Below are positions 37,121 through 52,901 of a DNA stretch of 64,000 bases, piece by piece. Made by a program: the position numbers and the translations under genes. Origin of the DNA: Hofstenia miamia (taxonomy: Eukaryota; Xenacoelomorpha; Acoela; Hofsteniidae); NCBI GenBank assembly GCA_900660155.1, contig CABFPE010000210.1, positions 579,415-643,414 on the forward strand. Direction: 5' to 3'. A model generated the notes under the pieces. The model made no database searches. It was not told the DNA's origin and saw nothing but the letters and a program-made list of their open reading frames with translations. Every line of letters starts with the position of its first letter. The first letter of the stretch is position 1.

Positions 37121-40100
37121 ATGGATGAGCCTAATCCTGTTCATAATAATCAGCCTTTACAGCCCAGCCAAGTAAAATCTAATGAAGATACACGCATGCA
37201 TTACTCCATTCCTGGAATATTACACTTTATTCAACATGAATGGACTCGTTTTGAGATGGAACGTGCACAATGGGATGTTGAGAGAGCTGAATTAAATGTA
37301 TCTCCTTATGCATATTTACTAGATCTTTTTTTTGGCAATTTATCAAATACATTCATATGCTCTTATTAAAAAATATGTCCTGTTAAATGACAGTTGCATG
37401 TTTTTCAGTTTTCGTTTATTTGTTAAAAAGAAAATATATCGGTTAGTTTTGTCTAAAATTTGTGAGTTAAATTTCATTTAAATCCCTAAAAGGATTTGAA
37501 ATTGATTAATAAAATTTTCTTTTTTACGTTAGAATTAGTTGATTTATATTGGTAACCTCTATGCTAATGGATAAGTTGAGATGATTTCAATTTTTTAAAA
37601 ATTTACTTCTTAGTGATTCGTAATATTGTTAAAAAACACAAGTCGAGTCGCTGTTTGAAATTAGTAAACTAACTTTTCGTGTCTATTGCTTTCTTTACTC
37701 TAAAAGTTATCATGGATTGATTGTTTTGTCTTCATTTATGTACTATAATTACTAAGTAAGTAAATAAGTACGTAGTTTTTATTTTGAATCGGATATACAT
37801 CCAGTTACCTTAAAATACATCGAAGTGTTGAACAAGGAAAGGAATGAAAACAGAGAGCACCCAAAAAAAAATAAGACTCTCAAGCTTAGTAATAAATAGA
37901 TCGTAAATGCCTAATTTGAAAAATAGACATCTGCGTAGATCTCCTAAATTTCCGGATACCTCGCCGCCTTTGGCAACGAGACCCGGCAAAGTTCGTACGG
38001 CGCCCAATACATCCGCCAAAGGATGGCCTCTCGCATTCCGCTCGATGGACAAATATAATTTCTCATCGGATTGCCGGATTAATTGTCGCGTAGGAGTAAA
38101 TGTTGAAGAAAGTCGGAAACGAACCCAATGACGGTGAAGACAATCGATTTTATTAAGCAACTGTTTGCTGACTCCTACCCAAAAAAAACTGCCGTCCTTC
38201 TAATGTAGGTTATTGAAGAGAAGGTCATTTTTTGACGAGGAAAAACCAAGTCTCCTAAATGTCAACAAAATATACATCACAGAAGTTGCTCGTTGAATCG
38301 TCCCTAAAATGCGTGGACGGAAAGTCAATTTGTCATCAACGATAATACCCAGAATTCTGATAGAATCCAAACTGCAATATCAGGAATCGACGCAACGCAG
38401 CTGTGGTCAAAAGAGTATCTACAAACTATGATTTGGCTTGACTTTTTATCATTGAGTTAAAGATTTTTCCTGTTAAACTGCGCTGAGGGAACTTAAAAGC
38501 ATCTGTCGCCAACTTCAGCATGCACATGAGGAATGCACACATCACCAGTTGCAATGTTATACAACATCGGACCACTGCCTGTCCCATGCGGGACCCCAAT
38601 GTTGGTGATTAATTGAGCGCATTTGCTTCCTTGAAACTGAGTGGAGTGAGTCTAAAAGCAAGTTGATGACAAACGGATTGATAGCTGGTGTAAGACCTAA
38701 CCTACTGATATATGCAATACAATCGAAAGTTGTTGACATGTCTAGGGCAACAATGCTCAAAAAATTGTTTTTCTTTTTCAGTAGTATCTAAATAACACGG
38801 GTAACGTAATCAGGGTCGCCCTGCCGAATAATGATTCTGCGCAATGGACAAGCGAGCTGAAAAAGGTTGATGCTAGAATTTATTGCTTTTATAGATTACT
38901 GAAAGTTGTCTATACATTAATGGTAATATGCGTATACAAGATTCCAGATTCGAAATTTCGAAACTATCTCTATTCCATCGGAAGCCAAAGATCTTAATAT
39001 CAGTGAAAATGTTTTTCAGAATTGTGAATTATAATCAATGCCATTTAGTTTTTTTACACATTTTATTTAGGCAAGAATAGCGTTTTTGCAAGGGGAGCGG
39101 AAAGGTCAAGAAAATTTAAAACAGGATTTAGTTAGGCGAATCAAAATGCTAGAATATGCTTTGAAGCAAGAACGGTATGATGTTTACTTCATGTGCGCAT
39201 AGTGAAATATTACTTTCAGTGCAAAGTCGCAGCAGATTAAATCTGGTAATGCTGATAATTCTATTTTTGAAGGCACAACTGCACCAGGTGATGATATTGA
39301 GCAAATGGGTGGCATAAAGATGGAGAATTCCGTATCTTTAAAGCAAGGACGTCAATTATTAAGACAGTTAGCATTTATATTTTATTTACAATTATTATTT
39401 TTAATTTAGGTATTTGCAAGAAATAGGTTATACGGACACTATTCTAGATGTTAGATTAAACAGAGTACAATCTTTATTTGGTCTAACTTCTGGTGAGGGT
39501 AGTGGAATATTGGACCTTAAGGAAGGAACCTCCGGTGATATTCGATTAAATTCAATTGAATCCGAACTTAAAAAGTAATCTTTAAAATATTTTTAACATT
39601 TAATACTAATTATACGAACATTGATGTAAGCCTTTGAACCACAGTCCAATATTGCAAACACAATAATGTGATGAACATTTTATAGTGATAAGCGGGATTT
39701 GTTGGCTGGCTTGTATGGTTGAAATCCTCCTTCGAAATGACTTTGAATAGTGAATACACTAGGTAATTTAGAAATACGCACAGGACTAACAGCGCTTATG
39801 GCGCGGGATACAGCAAGAGTATTAATCTTACATGATCTCAAAATACTTAACTGTTCTTTGTTTACATACACAATAAAAGTGGCTGAGATGTTGCTAAGGC
39901 TAAATTTGTATTGGTTGTCAGTAAATAATACCATTTACGCTCACGTACACGCATTTATTTTTGTGGTTTTGAAGTGGCTAGTGAAATATGGTCATGACTG
40001 TGTATGTTTTTATCTAAATATATTTATGTAGATTAAAGCCTGGATTGGTCGGAGAAGATGGCTTAGTTAGTGAAGCAACTGTATTGGATAGTTTTAAGTT

Positions 40101-43100
40101 TCTTGATCAAGAAAAATTTGATGTTGAGGATGATGATGGTGATGAAGGTGAAACCGCAGATGATGAGTCCGACGGGAGTGAATCTAAAAATGTTAATGTG
40201 GTTAGATTTTAATTTTGCAGGCTTATATTTATTTCTTTTAGAATATTGATTCCGAATCTGCATATTCTGAAACTGATGTTGCATCACGTCAAATAAAATC
40301 TCATATGATTTCACATATGGATTTTGGTCCTCCTATTAGCAATGAGATGAACAAAAGTAAGTTAATGTAATTGTATTTTAAGGTTTACGGCCTGTTATTG
40401 TTCATATATATTATTCAGAGTAATTGAACCTGTGTAATGAAATGCAAAGAATTCTAATTCTTCTAGAAGTTCATCTAATAAGTGACTTGTAATAATATCT
40501 TATCTAATTTTTATGTCTTTTAGATATGCCATTTCACTTTCCCGGGCCTTCTCCGACTCGCAAAATTGGTGAAGAAGAATCAATAGAAGCAGCTTTTGGG
40601 TTGGGTGAATTGGCAGGTTTAACAATTACCAATGAAGCTGATCCACTGCATTATGATGTGCGTTCCATTAACAAAGATGAATTTAGAAAAACTTGGAGTC
40701 CGAAATTTTCACTGCGCAGGTTTTTTGTCAAATTTGAAGTTGATTTCATTTTTATGTAACTTCACATTTAACTAAACCCTTATACATAGTTTAAATTAAT
40801 AATTTTTAGTCATTTCGATTGTGTGCGATCAGTACGTTTCCATCAAACTGAGCAAGTTTTGTTGACTGGCTCTGAAGATCACACTGTTAAGTTATGGAAT
40901 CTAACTAAATCTGTCCCCAGTAAGAAATCTGCATGTGTTGATATCGAGCCCGTGTATACATTTCGAGGGCATTTGTAAGATCGATGTATACTTTTCATTT
41001 TTCATTGTGAATTTAGAGGTCCGGTTTTAAGCTTAGCTATTTCACCCGTTGGTGACAAGGTTTACAGCTGTAGTACTGATTCTACTATTATTTGCTGGTC
41101 CATCCCCAATGCCAATATCGATCCTTATGATCCATTTGGTGTGTATTTTCTTTGAATATTCTATTAAAGATATATCATTTTAATTTGACATATATTTCAG
41201 TCAAACATATTTTTACGAATTATATTGAGCAATAGTTTTAGATATTGTACGTATTTGCTATTCATATAATGAAGAAATTACCATATATAGTTAATACGTT
41301 AGACATTTATATTTTTGGTTTGAGTTATGAGAATTTATAAGAAATTACTAAAACGTTCGCATCCTCTATTTCCAATGGAATACTGCCTATATACAGTGTT
41401 AAAAATAATGCATATTCATGTTTTTTCAATTCTCCTATGTAAACATTGTGCTTATTTTTTAGGTTATGTTTGTTAAACGTTAAGAAGAGTTCGCTGCATT
41501 ATCATATATTTAGTTATTTCCCGAATTTTCTCTAGGTGGTTTCACCTTTGATTTAGACATTGTGATAGCTGACCACAGGGCTGGGTTGCTATTTTTGTGA
41601 TTTGGAATAAATTAGTCACTGAAACGAAACTAATAAAAGTTGTAATTTTATTACATTGAAAATCATTTGGTCACTAAAATTTTAGTATTTACAAAGCACG
41701 TTTCAATCATTGGAAAATTAAAATTGTTAAAGATGTTGAGATGTAATTAATAGCGGAATGTGAAAACGTTGCAAAATTCTCCCGTCGAAGATGTTTTTTA
41801 ATGGAAATCGGTGTTTGACTCATGTACAAAGTTCAAAGTGTATTTGGCACGGTTATCGCTTGTTAATTTAAAATATATTGTGAAGCCACTTTCAAACATG
41901 AATATGTTTTCCAAATGAATTAACCTGCATGTCTTTCTAATTTAACGGATAAAAGCTTTAACTGATTGACCAAATTTGTTTAGTTCAATCAAACATCGAA
42001 TGTAAAGCCTGTTAAATGAAAATTTGATACTTTTAGCATACGTGGTTATCTGGGAACCATCGGTATTTGAGTTTTTACGCAAAGTCGTCATAATCTAGAG
42101 TTTTCCCGTGCAAATATCCGAGTTGTGCATATAATTATCCGACTTGTGTATTCAATTATCGGAACTATGCATACAATTATCCGGATGCATTCAAATATTC
42201 GACTTGTATTTTTAGTTAGCTTGTGTTGAATTATATATCTTAGTCATATATTGCCAAAAAACTTTTATGGTAGATTTCGGCACCTATATACACATACATT
42301 TCTTTTATGGCTTTAGATTTTATTTATACCGTAGAATAATTGGCTTAGTTAAATATAAATTTATTGACAGGCAGGTTTTGGTAATATTGAAGTGCAAGAG
42401 CGGATCCAGTGTATAATATGGGTGAATTGCCACCAACTTTTTTTCAATTTTGCGCCTATTCCTACAACCTAAATTTCATTTTTGGAGCTATTTCATTCTT
42501 TTGATTCTAGTTTGAAAATGTAAAACAGCTTGCTTCCTGTCTAATATTAATGCATTTTACCTATGTATCACCTAGTTGATATTTCACCTAAAGTTATGGA
42601 GTACTATTGAACAATGGAGCAATCAGGTTTTGGTCAATTTTATGTGTGAAATAATCGCCTACTAATGTTAGACAGTCCATACTTATGCGGACTTATTAAC
42701 CCTATTTAGATTTTGTGACCTAATCCGTTCATCATTCTGCATATGATAAGATTGAAAATTTGCTTTAATATTTTTACTGACATCTACTTTTTAGAGTTAG
42801 GTATTCATTTTTTAATTTTAGTACACACTTGCCATCACCTGAATAATAGCCCAAAATAATATTTTTCTGATCGTGATCAAAGAAAGTAATTTAATCTAAG
42901 TCAAACATGTAAAAATTATTTTTTATTCTTTAAAAGAACAAAGTAATTGAAGAATACATTTTTAGCAAAAACATCTGAAATTCGAAATTCAATTAAGCTG
43001 AACAAAATAGAAAATCGAATAATTGGACGTGAAAGCCGTAGTAGGATATGGGACAGACCGTGTTTGAAATGTTGCGCTTTTAAGCAAAACTTTTAATCTG

Positions 43101-46100
43101 AAAATTTAGTGTTGGTAATAACGATTTAGTTTAACCTTTAAATGAACTTAATGTTGTTTAAACTTATAAATATTTGAAATAAATTTAAACTAAATTAACT
43201 ATTAAATAAATATTTAAAAGTTAATAGATATCATTTATTTTTTAGTCAAATTAATGTTTTTTAGAATTGAATGCAAAATACTGTAATTAAATAGAACTAT
43301 ATATTTTAGAAAGTGGGGTTTTATCTCGCACATTTACAAATCATACGGACGCTGTTTGGTGTTTATCCCATCATCCAGTACAGTCAGTTTTGCTTTCTAC
43401 TTCTGCTGATGGAACTGTGAAATTATGGAAAACAAATGAAGAAAATGCACTATTTCGAGAATTTGTATCTCCAAAAAGTATGCTTCTTTTGTTTTCAAAA
43501 CAAAAATCTTTTGTTTTAGCTGACGTCCGTCCAATTGCTGTTCAATTCGTGGCTTCCGATAGCAATCGCGCTATCGTTGGTTACAACACCTCTGATGTAT
43601 ACATGTATGATGTTGAAACTGGGCAACCTTCTGTTCATTTTGCACTTTCACTGGGTATGTTTTGAATTTTATTACGAAATAATATTCGAGGCATTCATGC
43701 ACATCAACGTCATCAATGCTCTAAAAGTATGAATTTCAATAAAAACACTTAATTTTCAAAAATTTTATTTATTGAGTATTTTTATGTATTCATTTTCTCT
43801 TTTTAGAACTGTTACAATCAAACAGCTAACACTCTAAAATTTAAAAATCTTTATGTAATGATTGTCAACTTTTAATAGTATATTCAGTAGTATTTTAATA
43901 TTAACTCCTTTAGTCTATTTTGAAAAGATACCTTTCTTATGGATATCAAAAAATAGAAAATTTACCGAATTTTCAAGTAAACGAATTTCTTACTACGATC
44001 GTACGGCATTAACAAAAATACTCAAAAGATTATCTTTGCTCACAATTTTCTTTAAACCGTTGATTTTGTGAAAGTCTTTTCATTGGCCATATTAACTAAT
44101 TTCTTTATGCTGCATACCAAATATTCCCACACTAATAATTCATCGCTTAGGCATTTTGTCTTGCGTCTTTGAGTTGCTACAGCATGCATTTAGGGATGGA
44201 AGTGTCCATAGTTTTGCTTGGTTTTGTTTTTTAAGACAGGAATTTTAAAATATCGTTTTGTCTATACTATAGCGACTTTGCTGTAAGTTGAGATTGTCGA
44301 TGTTGTGGCAGGTGGTTTAAGTACGACTTTTATCAGAAAAAAACCATGATAAAAGTCTATTGTGTGAAAACTTAGCAGCTGATGGAAATCGATAGTGGAA
44401 ACGCTACATTTGATTTTTAGCAAATCATCTAAATTATTTTCATCTGATAAAAGTCGATAGTGGGAACACACCTTTTAATATCCTTTTGTAACTTACTGTT
44501 CCGACAAATGAAACAATTGGTTTTCTGGAGTGCATAATTGGAAAGTTACAAATATATTTTTCACAATTTCTAATCTCGCGAGGGTCATTTTAATTTGCTT
44601 CTATATTTCAATAGAATTCGATCTAATAGAATATCATGTTTACCTCTTCTATTGGTAATCTTACAATTGTCAAATATTTAGTAGAACACTCATTGGTAAT
44701 AGTCCAATACCGGATACCGATCGAGGAATTATGACTTTAATAATTGGTTGTTAAAGTGTATACAATAATGTCAACAGGCAAAATCTTTAATATACGATAT
44801 CTATTTTAATTATTTTCATTTATTTATATATACATGTTTAGATGAGCCTTACACTCAAATAAATGCCCTTACAACTCATCCAACAATGCCTCTTACCATA
44901 ACAGCTCATGAAGATAAGTGTATACGGTACGTTGTTCATCAATAAGACCTCAATGGAATATAATAACATTTAGGTTTTTCGATAACAATAGCGGAAAACT
45001 CATTAATTCAATGGTGGCCCACTTAGATTCTGTAACCAGTTTATCAACTGACCCAAATGGTCTATATCTTCTCTCAGGCAGTAAGCTTTCATTCATTCAT
45101 TGTTTTAGTGTTTGCCTTTTCTAATATCATTGTAGTCATCAATCAGAATTGATATTTGCGGATGACCTTAATTCTACCTAAACACTGGTCGCTTTTAATT
45201 TCTGTAAAATATCTTGTTCTTCGGAACAAAGAGTTTTTTATGGGCAATCGAAAGGAATGATAGCAAATATTGAGTCTTAATACGGCATTTATGCAATCTG
45301 ATTCATACCATAGCTTACTTAAAATATTTTGCTTGATTGTTTGCATTTTCGAAAAAATATGTTACAATTAATCACATATGAGTACGATATATTAAACATA
45401 ACGCCATGCAACTAAATAGTAAAATGACAAACAACAAAAATGATAATTTTTTCTTTTGAAGTTTCGTAACTTGTCTGCTACTAGAATATATGTTGACAGG
45501 TTCCGTTGGTTGTTACAAAAATGTTCGATGCCCTTCCATTTTTAAACCACAAATATCATTGTTCACATAAGAAATGAATAAATTGTCTGAAAACAGTTTT
45601 TGTCGCTATTCTTGATCGAAGCTTTGAAGTTCGAATAATTTTATAAGCATCGATGACATACTGGACGACAGCATTTGTGGGAACAGTTAATGATCCTTTA
45701 ATGAGTTACTTAGTCTTCGCAAAATGGAATTTAAGATGCATTACCAAAAAAAGTTTCAGACAGGGTGTTCTATTTTCTTGTCAAATTAATGCTCTTGTCT
45801 AAATGTATTCCTTTTTGGTTGCATTCACTTTTCACGATCATATATATGTCACTGTTTGTTTCATGCATATTTGAAGGTGGCTGCATCAACTATTTGCAGT
45901 ATGAGAATTCAAATGTCAAGTCAGGACAATCTCCCCTTATCAGATTTTTTAAAGCACATACTAATAAACATTTCCAATCAGTCTCGGATGTATTTGATGT
46001 CTGGAAAATACTTTAACCTAATTGTTGCCAACTTTTTTCTATTAAGACAATGTATCTCGGTGTTTGAATATTCAAATCAACAAAACTTTAATATTTTTTT

Positions 46101-49100
46101 CTATTACGGTTTTAACGGCTGTGTAACATTTAATCAAGTGGAAATATATGCACCCACTCGTGTAAATGTAAAAAATTACAATTAGAACATTATATTTATT
46201 ATGAATATTTGGGTGCAAGACACGTGTCATTTATTTTGTCATAACATATAATGCTTTATTTAGAACTTTTATCAATTCCAAATTTTAACGTCTAGTACTT
46301 CTAATTAGCTATCGTTCATAAGTGTTTTCTGACTTTCTACTGTAATTTTTCTGTGCTCTGTCATTACAAATATGCGGCGATAATGTACCTAAGTTCGAAT
46401 GAAGTTGTCACTGACCTAACACGTAATGTTAGGAATAGGTTCCTGATCAACAGTTGAAATTGCAGTAACAACTCCATTATCTAACTATCTTGTTAAGCAC
46501 AGCTTGATATCACGAACTACTATATAGATATTTCAACGTTGCTTTTCCTTCATCACTTTTGCAACAGCTGGAAATTTGCCTTTTCCAATTCTGTCTTTTT
46601 GCACCATTCCAATAGACACATTTCTTGAAGTAAGCCTATCAAATGCAAGGCGATTTAGAAATTATTATCTGCCACGAGATGCTGTTTAAATTTGCCATCT
46701 TCTTATAGACGATTTTCAGCATGACTAGGAGGTAAATTTGAAAGCACCCTAAGATAGAGGGGTGTCTTTTCTCCCACAAGATCGCGATCCTTTGTGGGTG
46801 CAGCTTTGCGCGAACTCTCCGTTCCCAGCATTTGGCGAGCAGTTAACTATAATTTTATGTTCGATATTAGTGGTCTATCTATGGAAAGAGAAATAACTAG
46901 TCTTTAGAAATTTTGATTCGCATTAGCATTGGGAGGCCTTGAACAATTTGTTCGAAAATATGTAGAAATATTTTATATTTTTCAAGTAGAACAGCAAACT
47001 TCATGCATTTCTTGTATGTACTTGACTATGCTAATAGACTCTAAAAGGAAAAGTTTATCTACAGGTAAATTGTTCAATTTTTTTCTTCATTACAAGTAGC
47101 CCGGTGAAATTCTAGCGCACAATTTGTGATTTTATTACAGGAAAATATTTTGATGTAAGGTTTTCAAATGCGTATATTACATATTTCAATATTCATCTAA
47201 AGAAGCGTGTAACTTATTTAAAAATCACTGGTTAAATATTGATTTTAAAATTAATACTAACAAAGCCTCGTATGTTGTGAATGTTTAATAAAAATTTTAC
47301 AAGAATAGCTGCCATCATACCTAGACCTAGAAATCTACAGTAAATGTTCATGATTTTTCATGTGATTTCAAAACATTTGTATTTGCATTGAGGTCTTTTA
47401 CGAAATTGCAAATTTAAAATCTTACAATAACATTGGCGTTTTTCTAATAAAAATGTTGTTTAAATGCATATAGATACTATAGTGATTTACAAAATATTAA
47501 TTTGTCTGATTTGAGTGATTTGCCAACTATTGTGTCTTAGAAATTTTCATATATGTAATTGTATATATCTCATTTTATTTTTTTGAAATCAACTGGACAA
47601 AATGAGTCCTTTGCACGTGCATATATTCTGCAAAAATAACTTATTTCTCTACATTTTATGATGTAGAAAAGGGTTATTTAAGCGAATAAAATACGAATAA
47701 CTGTTTATGTATTGCGTGATTGCGTCTGTTTGATAACCATATGATTTACCCGTTGACGAAATTTCATCCAATGTGGTAATTTACGTTAATTTCAGTCTGG
47801 AAATGGCTGGAAATTTAGAGTTTAAGGTGTGTGGTCACCATATTACTGCCTGGAAATTGTTCTCAGTTCGGCTTGGAAATTGATAAGTTGCAATGCGCGG
47901 AAACTCTGTTCAGAACAAACTTTTGGCTTTATGCGTATAAAACTACTTTCGATATATCCAGCAATATATACAATTACGTCGCATAACTATCACATGATCG
48001 CAATACATCCAAACCTTTTCTGAGCTCATGTGAAAGACATTTCAAGAATGCATTTTTTCTGTAGTCATCCTCTTTCAAATTGCCAGAGATGTTCTCGTCA
48101 GTGTTGAGCAGTGACTTAATCCAACTATCTTTTCGGAGCCGTTAACATCCTTCAAATCAACTAAAAATGTCCCTCTTTGAAGGTATTGGCCAAACAGTCG
48201 CTGGAGTGATCTGTTTAAAACCATGAAGTAAATATAGAAGCATAATAATCATTAAGGATATCAGTAATAAGGGCAGTATCACATCTTAGTTTTAGCTAAT
48301 GCTGCAGAACTCTTTGCAGATAAAAAAACATTTCACTGTTTGATATTATTAAAGTTTTCCACTTCTTAACACAATCTGTCATTGTAATCCGGAATTATGG
48401 CTCCTGGTCATTCACTATTTTATTAGATTCTATTTTTTGAATTTGATAGACCACCACGTATTGAAAAAACCTTAAACATCAGAACTATTTAGAAAATATG
48501 CTTCTCTGTTGAAATTTTGTTCAAAGATATTCAGTTCTGGCTGCACATCTTGCTTGAACATTTTGAGATGAACCATTTTGTTTGTGATCTTTGGAGGTTT
48601 AGTTTGAGCAAGTTGACTTTTTCATAAACTCATGGTAATTCCTGCTTGATATATGTATTTCTCCCGCAATTCCATTTTGTTCCAAAAACACTCTGAATTC
48701 AAAAGATGGAAACAAGAACCGCTTATATTTAAGTAAACAAAGTGATGCATTTCAAAATTTAAGCCTTGAACAAATCTCAATTGATACTGGTTTCATTGCA
48801 CGAATGGGATATTGTTCTTCAAACCGAATATAGTGAAACACATTATTCTTTTATATAACTCACTGGAATCATCAATTGCAACTAACTCTCTACCAATATA
48901 CAGCTCTGCAAAACATCTTATCAAAGAGCAAGTACCAATTCTTCGAAATTCAGTCGTTATGTAAAAATGCTTATTCATATTTGCAAAAAGATATCTTCCT
49001 TATTAAGTATACAGATTGAAGGGGAATTTCTTGGAGCACAGCATATATGATTAGAGTAATGTGCAACTTAATATCAAGGCATATCGAATTGCTTTTGCTG

Positions 49101-52100
49101 AATATACTGCTCTTTTTAAAACTAAATTATCGCAATCCTTCAAATATCGAAACTAAGCAACAATTATGACAATGTCGAAATCATTGTGAGTGGCAATGGC
49201 GGGTCTTTATAAAATAATTTTCTATGCAAATCTTTATGAACCTTAATGCAGTGTGTTACTTCATGTAGGTGATTCTTACAAGTTACTGTTATCCTGGAGC
49301 AATAGACACCTTGAGTTGAAAGCTTCGATAAACAGACGGAGTTAAATTCGATGCGGATCTGTCTGTGTTGAGTTGTTAGAATATATTTAAATGTTTTTCT
49401 TAAGTACCGTTTTTGTATATCAGTTTGCAAAAAAATATTTAATGCATAGATTTATGTATCGCTTGAAAATATAGAGGAAAAGCGTGAAATGTAGTCCTAC
49501 ATTGCTAGTGAGAAATCAATTATTATTTTTCATAGTGGCGGTTTTTGTTTATAGAAACAGGAATCTTAGGATAGTTTTTTTAAAGAAATATTGGTTACTT
49601 GTGTTTATAACATCTCTGTTCCTATCTATATAAATATTAAAGTTTTTTAAAAGGAAAAAATCTAAACACATATAAAATTCACACAACAATTTATAACAAA
49701 TTCTTAAAAAATAGAAAAACATTAATCAATGCTTAAATATTTGCAGAGTTTTGCAAAACGTGGTTCACAAATTCTCAGGTTTCTCTCCATTAGCAAATTG
49801 CGTAGTTCTCCCTTTCTTGTACAATCTTGTGCGTATTTGATTAACTCTTTATCAATTTTATTCAATTTTGGTAAGGCCGAGGGACCTTCATCCTCAGTTT
49901 CCTGATACGATTTCAGTTTTTGCACAAGATTGCTTACGTGCACGATTAGATGTTTTGCTAGTTGTACGTTTTTTATTCGCAGTTACAGTATCATTTGTAT
50001 TCAATGATTTGCTATAGAAACTTATTAGCTCAGAGAAACGCTCATCACTTGTTGATTGGGTGTAATAACGCTCAGCTGTTGTCTCTCCATGGCCTGTTTG
50101 CTCATAATGAGCACGTTTTAATTCGCTGTTTATTAATCCACCAGAAATTTCAGTATCCCACATTTTTCTTAGTGAGTTTGCATTGAAGTTGTATTCTGTT
50201 GCATAGGAGAAATGCGTTTTTATCATATTTGATATTTTTTGTTTCATTGCAATTTCCCAGTTATTTTGAAAATTACCAAATATATATTTTGGATAGTTTC
50301 CAGAAGGTTTTTAAATTTATACGTTAATTTTTTCAACCACTTTTTTGACAATCTTTAATGCTTCTGTCTACTGTTAGAAATTTAGTTGTACTTGCCACAT
50401 TCTAAATTTTTTACGTCTTCGTAGGTAACATCAAGCCACTTTTTACATTTAATGAACACTGCAGAAATACAAAATTATTGCTTTTTCATCATTATAGTTC
50501 AAAGATTATTGATATTCAGTTGGTAATAAATATCATTCGTAACGCGTGCCACTAACTGCTTACTATGAACTTTTTTGAACAGCTCTTTTTGAACTTTGAC
50601 GCATACTCTCTATTAGATGCTTTTGAATATATTTTTGAAGCTTCCGATAATGTGACATTCCAAGTTTCCAGTTTAAACTTAACTGTTTCTCAATTTAGAT
50701 GAACATACCTAATATAACCTTTAAGTTGAGTAATGTAATTCGTAATTGTGCCTGCAGAATAATTTTTGGTTTGTCGTAATTTTTCGATTATATCTATAAA
50801 ATGTTTAGTATTTCTTAACTCCTTAGTAGTATTAAAAATATGCCTTAATACATCTGCACTTGCTTGAAGATTTGTAGTTTCATAGTTACCTGAAGCTATA
50901 GATCCCCTTTCTTTATATGATAAATATGCCCATACAATTTTAGAAGAAAATACTTTTTAATACTACGAGTTCTATAATAGTCTAGAATAAACATTCTTGT
51001 AACATTGCTTAATTTATGCTTATTTGAATGAGATCTCATTTTGCAAACAGTTTTCTTGCAAATTATACATAGCTGCTCTTTGTTTTGAATTTTTCAAATT
51101 TTAGTTTTCTTTGGTCTACCTCTTTTTACATTGATAGGTTGACGGCGATAATCGTTAGATACTATATCGAATTATGTTTAAAGACCGTTACTTTTTTTAA
51201 CCCGTTTTATTGATAAAGCTTTTGCAATCAGTCTATTCTTTATATCCTAAAAGCTATTAGAATATTTGTTTGTAGTGATATGTATATACCTTAGAATTGC
51301 TTGTGTTAATTTGCGAATCTTCCTACAGTGATTGGCTTTGTAGAGTCTAAATATATTATATGCATAGATGCTAAGCAATTACAAGTTATCTTAAAATCAA
51401 TAGTGCTAATCACAGTAGAGAATTCATCGTCTCCACAATTCATTCATTCTGAAACACTATAAATCAATAGTAGTGTATAGAGCGCCCATGTATGTTTAAA
51501 ATATAAATAATTCTAGTAACGAAACATTCACCAATTTTGAATTAACATGATTAAACACCATGCTAAGCATATCCATGCATAAAAAACCGAATTTAATAGG
51601 CCTACTAGGCTAATTTGAATTGGGCGCTAAATACAACTAAAAAATATAACAATTTGATTGCATATAAAAACAGTTTAGTGCCATCTGATGTTCATATGCA
51701 GTGACTTCTGGCAAAGTAATTAGTGTTTCCTGAACTTTTTTCCGCAAATCCTTAAGAAATTCAAAGCTTGGCAAATTTAGATTTTCATTTTGTGCTTCTC
51801 TTCCAGCAGATATTTTGTATGGTCCTTTAATGTCTTCAATAACAGAAAACCAAGAAGCTAAATTAAATATAATTTGTTTCATAAAGTTCAACATAGCGTA
51901 GAAATTGCTTAATGCTTGTAAAATAACTTTCGTAATTTTTAAAATATTGGATTTAATTATACCATTTGCTGAAATTTTTCGTTACGAGTAGCTTTTATGG
52001 AAGATTCGTCAACCTCTGATGATTCTAATATCGATTTAGCATTATCAAAATAACCGTTGTGATTTCAGATGCTTTCAGTATGATAAACGGATTTACAACA

Positions 52101-52901
52101 TTTTCCTTAGGCATAATAGCCCTGATGATTTCTGGAAGATATTTTTTATCTCTTGGATTATCCACAAGTTTAAGTGTTGAATCACAATGGCAACTTCTTG
52201 TAGCATTTCAGAATCGCCTAAATCAGTTAATTTCACATAATATACCTTAGTTTACCTGTGGCATTGGGAGCATTCATAAATCCGCTTAGAATTTTGAGTT
52301 TTATAGAAATCAATAATGATGTTACGAAATTGTGTTGAAAGTTGTTTGGACTTGTAGGCTAAATGATCTCGAATCTTCTTTAGATTTTTTTCACAAAGAA
52401 TGCATTCTTGCATAAAGTTTTGCTTTAAACGTCGAGTTATTTTCCGTTGCATTCGATTTATTCTTTTTGGAGTGCTATTCGAAATTTGTTCATCATCCTT
52501 AATTCTGTCTCTAATGATTACTAAAATTCGGTTTCATACATTCTACCCTAACATTTGCAAACGATAAGATTCGTGTACCAATTGTCAGTACTTATTAAAT
52601 ACTTTTGTGTGAAATTTAACTTAAGCATATAGTACATGTGAATATACAATGTTTATTCGAAATTTGAAGGGAGAATTCTGAAAAGTAAATGCAATTTGCG
52701 AAACGCCAATATATACAAAAAGTACCACAAATTCTATTTTTTGAAAAAAAAATTTGAAATGCGATATTTTTTTATGTCTTGCAGAGAAAGACTGAATGGC
52801 AAGATGCAAAAAAAATTAGAGTAAATTCAGGATAACAATAACAATTGGCGCTTTGTAATAAAGACACTCAATTACTATGTTACAAAGCGCCAATATCTTT
52901 T

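Noticed and set aside
37810-38160. A novel 116-residue host gene
   Set aside because: It continues the LINE reverse transcriptase immediately upstream on the same strand.
42395-42435. Transposon end (gcggatccag phrase)
   Set aside because: Single occurrence without a matching inverted end within intron 9.
46720-46860. GC-richer protein-like stretch on the minus strand
   Set aside because: Short, no motif recognised; only the palindrome inside it is reported.
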